In this document: piece by piece, positions 5,615 to 8,799 of the stretch | How the letters are laid out: each line of letters opens with the position of its first letter | How positions within the stretch are numbered: position 1 is the stretch's first letter | Source: JAZGEG01 sp964346665 | GTDB lineage: Archaea; Aenigmatarchaeota; Aenigmatarchaeia; QMZP01; QMZT01 | Direction: 5' to 3' | DNA length: 8,799 nucleotides | Assembly (NCBI GenBank): GCA_964346665.1 | Contig: CAYFVC010000030.1 | Location: 1-8,799 of the forward strand | Made by a program: the position numbers and the translations under genes | The notes under the pieces: generated by a model | The model's input: only the letters and a program-made list of their open reading frames with translations | What the model was told of the DNA's origin: nothing | The model's database searches: none

Positions 5615-6742
5615 TTATCCTTCTCTTATCGCTTTTATGGGATCCGTCCTGACGGCAATCCAGGCAGGATACAGACTGGATATGACCGTAAGCAAAACCC
5701 CGTAAGCAACCGCTCCTATAGCTAGAGCGGGGGTTATGAGGGCGAGATTGACTCCTCCGAGCAAAACGTTGTTCAGCATGTCAACGAAGAAGAATGATAT
5801 AAAAACGGCTATTATGCTGCTTGTTACAGATACTATCAATCCCTCCTCCAGTATCTGCTTAAGAATAGTCCTCCTCAAAGCGCCAACAGCCTTCATTACC
5901 CCTAGCTGTCGCTTGCGCTCTAGTACGGATGTGTACATGGTAATTACTATACCTATGGCAGCTACGAGGGAGGCTATAAAACCTATCCCAAAGGTCATAA
6001 TATTGAGCGTACCGGTTATCTCCTCCATCATTGACAGCGCGTCCTCCATTGTCATCGCCATGAGATCGTCATGTTCATCCTCTATCGTGTTCTTTATCTC
6101 TTCGACCAGTGTTATGTCCTCAGGCTCTATCATTAACTGTGTCGCTCCTCCCTCGGTTTCGTATATCTCGTCCGCGTAATCGTAAGGCACGAGTATAACC
6201 AGATCGTACGCCCCTGACCCCTCCTCGAATATCCCGAGGACTTCGACCTCCTCCTTGTTCAGGGTTATGTAATCACCCACAACGACGTCAAGCATGCTTG
6301 CCGGGAGAAACCCAAGGGCGGCTCCCTTATCATCGTTTTCAGGCCACATGCCTTCCTTGAATTCCAAGTCTTCACCCCCGAAAATATCAACGTGATCCAT
6401 GTCAAGCCCGTCCACTTCGAAGAACCCCATGAATGCCCTAGCTATTATCGGGATCGCGCGCTTAACGCCTGACATCGAGCTTATTTCCTCCACAACGTCC
6501 GCTTCTATTTCACCTATTATATCCTGGGGAGGACCTGTTGTCATCTCGGAGAATTCGAACTCCCTCATCACGAAAATCGTGTCCGATCCTATCAAACCGG
6601 TAGAGGAAGTTATGAGTTCGTTCACCCCTGCTGATATCGATCCCAAAGAAACTATCGCCGTTATGGCTATGAATATCCCTAATGCTGTGAGAATCGTTCG
6701 GACCCTATGTTCCTTCAAGTCCTTCAAAGCGAGATCAAGCAT
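5615..6742 (-). CDS. ABC transporter permease, MacB/FtsX family (first of the pair)
   Basis: 375 residues. There is one membrane helix at about 16-36, an extracytoplasmic domain from about 40 to 245, and helices at about 248-271, 300-322 and 337-360. The loop ERKRQLGVMKAVGA (275-288) and the C-terminal YPAWIAVRTDPIKAIREG are the expected coupling motifs. The external domain is unusually acidic, with dense Asp/Glu around 108-140 and 207-242, so it may carry or bind a cationic ligand or metal; that is inference. The ATG lies five bases after the ATPase stop codon with no clear SD, so translation is probably coupled. Together with the second permease and the ATPase it should form a mechanotransmission-type or lipid/lipoprotein-handling ABC complex. 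Confidence 0.93.
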   Translation of the reverse strand: MLDLALKDLKEHRVRTILTALGIFIAITAIVSLGSISAGVNELITSSTGLIGSDTIFVMREFEFSEMTTGPPQDIIGEIEADVVEEISSMSGVKRAIPIIARAFMGFFEVDGLDMDHVDIFGGEDLEFKEGMWPENDDKGAALGFLPASMLDVVVGDYITLNKEEVEVLGIFEEGSGAYDLVILVPYDYADEIYETEGGATQLMIEPEDITLVEEIKNTIEDEHDDLMAMTMEDALSMMEEITGTLNIMTFGIGFIASLVAAIGIVITMYTSVLERKRQLGVMKAVGALRRTILKQILEEGLIVSVTSSIIAVFISFFFVDMLNNVLLGGVNLALITPALAIGAVAYGVLLTVISSLYPAWIAVRTDPIKAIREG

Positions 6743-6747
6743 AATTA

Positions 6748-7422
6748 TTAAATTATCTTTCCGTCTATCATTTTGATTTCCCTGTGCGCGCGTTTCGCGA
6801 GATTTATGTCATGCGTAACGACAACGATTGTTTTACCTGTATTTTTATGGAGTTCTTCCAGCACTTCGAAAATCTCTCTTCCTGCGTTTGTATCGAGATT
6901 TCCAGTGGGCTCATCCGCCAGTATCGCCTCTGGATTGTTAACAAGCGAGCGAGCTATGGCGACACGTTGCTGTTCGCCCCCGGATAGCTCGTTTGGTCTG
7001 TGGTCCATTCTCTTTTCCAGACCGATTTTTTTCAAAATCTCTTTCGCTTTCTTTTGTGATTCGTTCCTTCCATAACCGCTGAACCTCATTGGTAATGCGA
7101 CATTTTCCGTCGCAGTTAAACCCGGTATTAGGTTGTAGGCCTGGAAAACGAAACCTATTTTCTCCCTCCTTATCCTTGCAAGGTCATCATCACTCAGTTC
7201 CGAAACCTCCCTTCCTTCAACGAAAACCCTTCCTTTTGTTGGGGTATCCAAACAACCCATTACGTGCATGATAGTCGATTTCCCGCAACCTGATGGTCCT
7301 AGAATCGCTACGTATTCCCCTTTTTTTATTTTTATATCAACCCCTCTGAGGGCGTTGGTTTCGACGCCTTTCATGTAGTAAATCTTCCATACGTCTTTCA
7401 ATTCAAACATTTGCTCTTTCAT
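6748..7422 (-). CDS. ABC transporter ATPase, LolD/MacB type
   Basis: 224 residues, a single nucleotide-binding domain of the LolD/FtsE/MacB family. Walker A is GPSGCGKST (42-50), the Q loop has Gln94 in FVFQAYNLIP, and the signature is LSGGEQQRVAIARSL (146-160). Walker B is ILADEP (167-172), the D loop is GNLD (174-177) and the switch His is His204 in VVTHD. All catalytic residues are present, so the enzyme should be active. The family is close to the structurally known archaeal MJ0796 type. The gene starts 24 bp after the exported-protein gene and ends five bases before the permease pair, in one apparent operon. The first ATG lacks a good SD; a second in-frame ATG four codons later is an alternative start. 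Confidence 0.97.
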   Translation of the reverse strand: MKEQMFELKDVWKIYYMKGVETNALRGVDIKIKKGEYVAILGPSGCGKSTIMHVMGCLDTPTKGRVFVEGREVSELSDDDLARIRREKIGFVFQAYNLIPGLTATENVALPMRFSGYGRNESQKKAKEILKKIGLEKRMDHRPNELSGGEQQRVAIARSLVNNPEAILADEPTGNLDTNAGREIFEVLEELHKNTGKTIVVVTHDINLAKRAHREIKMIDGKII

Positions 7423-7446
7423 ACTAATCAGCCAAAACTAGATTCG

Positions 7447-8649
7447 CTATTTTTTCAATCGCCTTCTCAGTCTCCAAACATAATAACTTTCGAGTACGAC
7501 AATCACTATCAGTATAGGAGCTAACGGGGAGATTCCTCCTCCAGTTTGTTCCTCTGAATAAACCGAGGGTTTAACTGTGACAGGGAACTCGTTGGCGAAA
7601 AATTCATTGCCTTCGTCAAGATAAGAAATGTTTATAATCGCTTCCCCTTGCCTAAATCCTTGGAAACGGATTGTTTTGTGTTTTGTTGGTTTGAGCTCGT
7701 TCGCCACTGAAGAATCCTTGACTTCACCATCCTGAATAAAGGATATTTTCAAAGCCTTTGCAGTACCTGTTCCTATGTTTTCGATATCCACCTTAAAGGC
7801 CGAATTATCGATCTTCGCGCTCAAGAGTTCTATTAAGGGGTTTCCCTTTATTGGTATACCAATCGAAAATGATGTTGTCTGGGATTCACCGCTATCGTCC
7901 TTGTACGTAAGAGTGAGCGTACCTGAATATGTTTTGGATTCGGCTAAATTGTCAATGCTCATCTTGAAATTCGCCTCCCGTGTTTCTCCAGCTTTTATCT
8001 CTCCAACATAATACAAACCGCCTGAAAGAATCGGAAGTATGTACGTGTTATTTGAAATGAGAGCGGCCTCCATAAAGGATGCGGATCCTGTCCCCATGTT
8101 TTCTATTTTGGCTGTAAGGGTCACGGAATCCCCTGGCTCCATCTCTTCCGGAGAGGTCTCGATTTTTTCAAGGACTAGTTTGGGAACACCTTGAACCTGA
8201 ATCAAAACCTTGCTGGTTCTCTGCACAATATCTCCTGTCTGATAGTATTTGAACTCGAGTTCGTAGTTATCCGATATCGCGTTCTTGTCAACGTGGAGTT
8301 TGTAAGAAGCGGTTACTTGATCACTTGCCTCGATCCTTGAGAATGTTTTTGTTGTCTCCTGACCTAGGAGAAGCGTGAACGGGCTTTCGGGGATTATCTC
8401 AAGAATGATGTTCTGCGCGGCTCCGTAACCCGTATTCTGCAAAGCAACCTCTATGTCAACGACCTGATCAGGTTCGACCGGGTACGGATTCTGCTTGGTT
8501 AAAACAACCTCCAAGTCCTCCGTTATTGCGTACGCTCCTTGGGAAATCGCGAGCAGGAGCAATATCACGAATGAAACCGAAATTATCTTGTTTTTCATTA
8601 ACATAAAACCATATTTGTTTTCCCCCTTTTTATAGTTTTCCTTTTCCAT
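7447..8649 (-). CDS. Exported, membrane-anchored protein with S-layer/CARDB-like (COG1361-type) repeats
   Basis: 400 residues. A hydrophobic signal segment at about 18-38 is followed by an Ala-Tyr-Ala cleavage-like site near 39-41. Then come about three beta-rich domains (roughly 43-150, 155-268 and 270-362) carrying the recurring signature NTGYGAAQN, NMGTGSASF and NIGTGTAKA. This Asn-x-Gly pattern is typical of archaeal COG1361 and CARDB domains. A final membrane helix at about 373-393 ends in the basic anchor RRRLKK. The protein should sit on the outer face of the membrane, tethered at its C-terminus. Its place directly before the ATPase and permeases suggests an extracytoplasmic partner of the transporter. 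The start at 8649 has GAGGG ten bases upstream. Starts at 8604 or 8598 would give a more usual signal peptide length. Confidence 0.88.
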   Translation of the reverse strand: MEKENYKKGENKYGFMLMKNKIISVSFVILLLLAISQGAYAITEDLEVVLTKQNPYPVEPDQVVDIEVALQNTGYGAAQNIILEIIPESPFTLLLGQETTKTFSRIEASDQVTASYKLHVDKNAISDNYELEFKYYQTGDIVQRTSKVLIQVQGVPKLVLEKIETSPEEMEPGDSVTLTAKIENMGTGSASFMEAALISNNTYILPILSGGLYYVGEIKAGETREANFKMSIDNLAESKTYSGTLTLTYKDDSGESQTTSFSIGIPIKGNPLIELLSAKIDNSAFKVDIENIGTGTAKALKISFIQDGEVKDSSVANELKPTKHKTIRFQGFRQGEAIINISYLDEGNEFFANEFPVTVKPSVYSEEQTGGGISPLAPILIVIVVLESYYVWRLRRRLKK

Positions 8650-8670
8650 ATAACATCATCCCTCAAATCT

Positions 8671-8799
8671 TTATCTCCTTCTAAATTTTTCTTGCACTTC
8701 CTCCAGCATTTCAATTAATTTCTTGACTATTCGTTCTAAATCAAATAGCTGTTCGTAATAATTCTTTATGATCATTAGCTCCTTTTCCGAATTTTTCGA
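8671..8799 (-). CDS. Short charged coiled-coil reading frame, 5' part beyond or at window edge
   Basis: An open frame enters from the window edge and ends with TAA at 8671-8673, 42 residues as seen. It is rich in Glu, Lys, Leu and Ile with heptad-like spacing (FDLERIVKKLIEMLEEVQEK) and ends in three Arg. It lies 21 bp before the exported-protein gene in the same direction, so it is probably the preceding gene of the same operon. An internal ATG at residue 9 is preceded by AAAAGGAG with a three-base gap, so the real product could be a 34-residue peptide rather than the tail of a larger protein. The function is not recognisable. Confidence 0.6.
   Translation of the reverse strand, partial: SKNSEKELMIIKNYYEQLFDLERIVKKLIEMLEEVQEKFRRR

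Noticed and set aside
4658..6776. Several plus-strand ORFs of 92-152 residues opposite the ABC permeases
   Set aside because: All are antisense shadows of clearly real permease genes; their hydrophobic, Ser-rich composition mirrors the complementary codons.
1..8799. CRISPR arrays, insertion sequences or phage genes
   Set aside because: No regularly spaced repeats, transposase-like frames, terminal inverted repeats or phage structural genes were seen in the window.

Overview
The window is archaeal. It begins inside a 16S rRNA gene on the minus strand whose 5' end reads ATTCCGGTTGATCC. It also carries an archaeal-type prolyl-tRNA synthetase, TATA-type promoters and a tRNA split by introns. I cannot fix the lineage from this fragment. 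Heavy intron load in rRNA and tRNA is known from Thermoproteales and from some small-genome archaea, so a DPANN-like or other uncultivated archaeon is only a guess.

Layout: (1) 1-752, minus, the 5' part of 16S rRNA, truncated by the window edge and interrupted by three small insertions of 35, 45 and 44 nt. (2) 753-967, rRNA leader, promoter region and a T-rich termination region. (3) 968-1390, minus, a small four-helix membrane protein of unknown function. (4) An 86-bp divergent promoter region with a palindromic TATA element, then proS (1477-2925, plus). (5) 2975-3113, plus, tRNA-Cys(GCA) with two introns, its last base touching the stop codon of the convergent gene. (6) 3114-4409, minus, an APC-family amino acid permease. 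(7) 4447-8649, minus, an ABC cassette: an exported, membrane-anchored protein with repeated S-layer/CARDB-like domains, a LolD/MacB-type ATPase and two different FtsX/MacB-type permeases. (8) 8671-8799, minus, the end of a further short coiled-coil reading frame.

The main discovery is a cluster of five very small intron-like insertions (30-45 nt) in only two RNA genes. Each can be laid out as a bulge-helix-bulge (BHB): two 3-nt bulges on opposite strands separated by a 4-bp helix, with the cut after the second base of each bulge. Removing them restores conventional archaeal 16S sequence in helix 17, helix 18 (the 530 loop) and helix 23 (the 690 loop), and restores a 71-nt tRNA-Cys with the uncommon core features of that tRNA. 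Two of the 16S introns leave an exon of only 27 nt between them. The h17 and h18 layouts have all four central pairs; the other three have one mismatch there.

The ABC genes probably form one transcription unit running from beyond 8799 down to 4447. The exported protein would act outside the membrane with a heterodimeric permease driven by the ATPase. The substrate cannot be read from the sequence.
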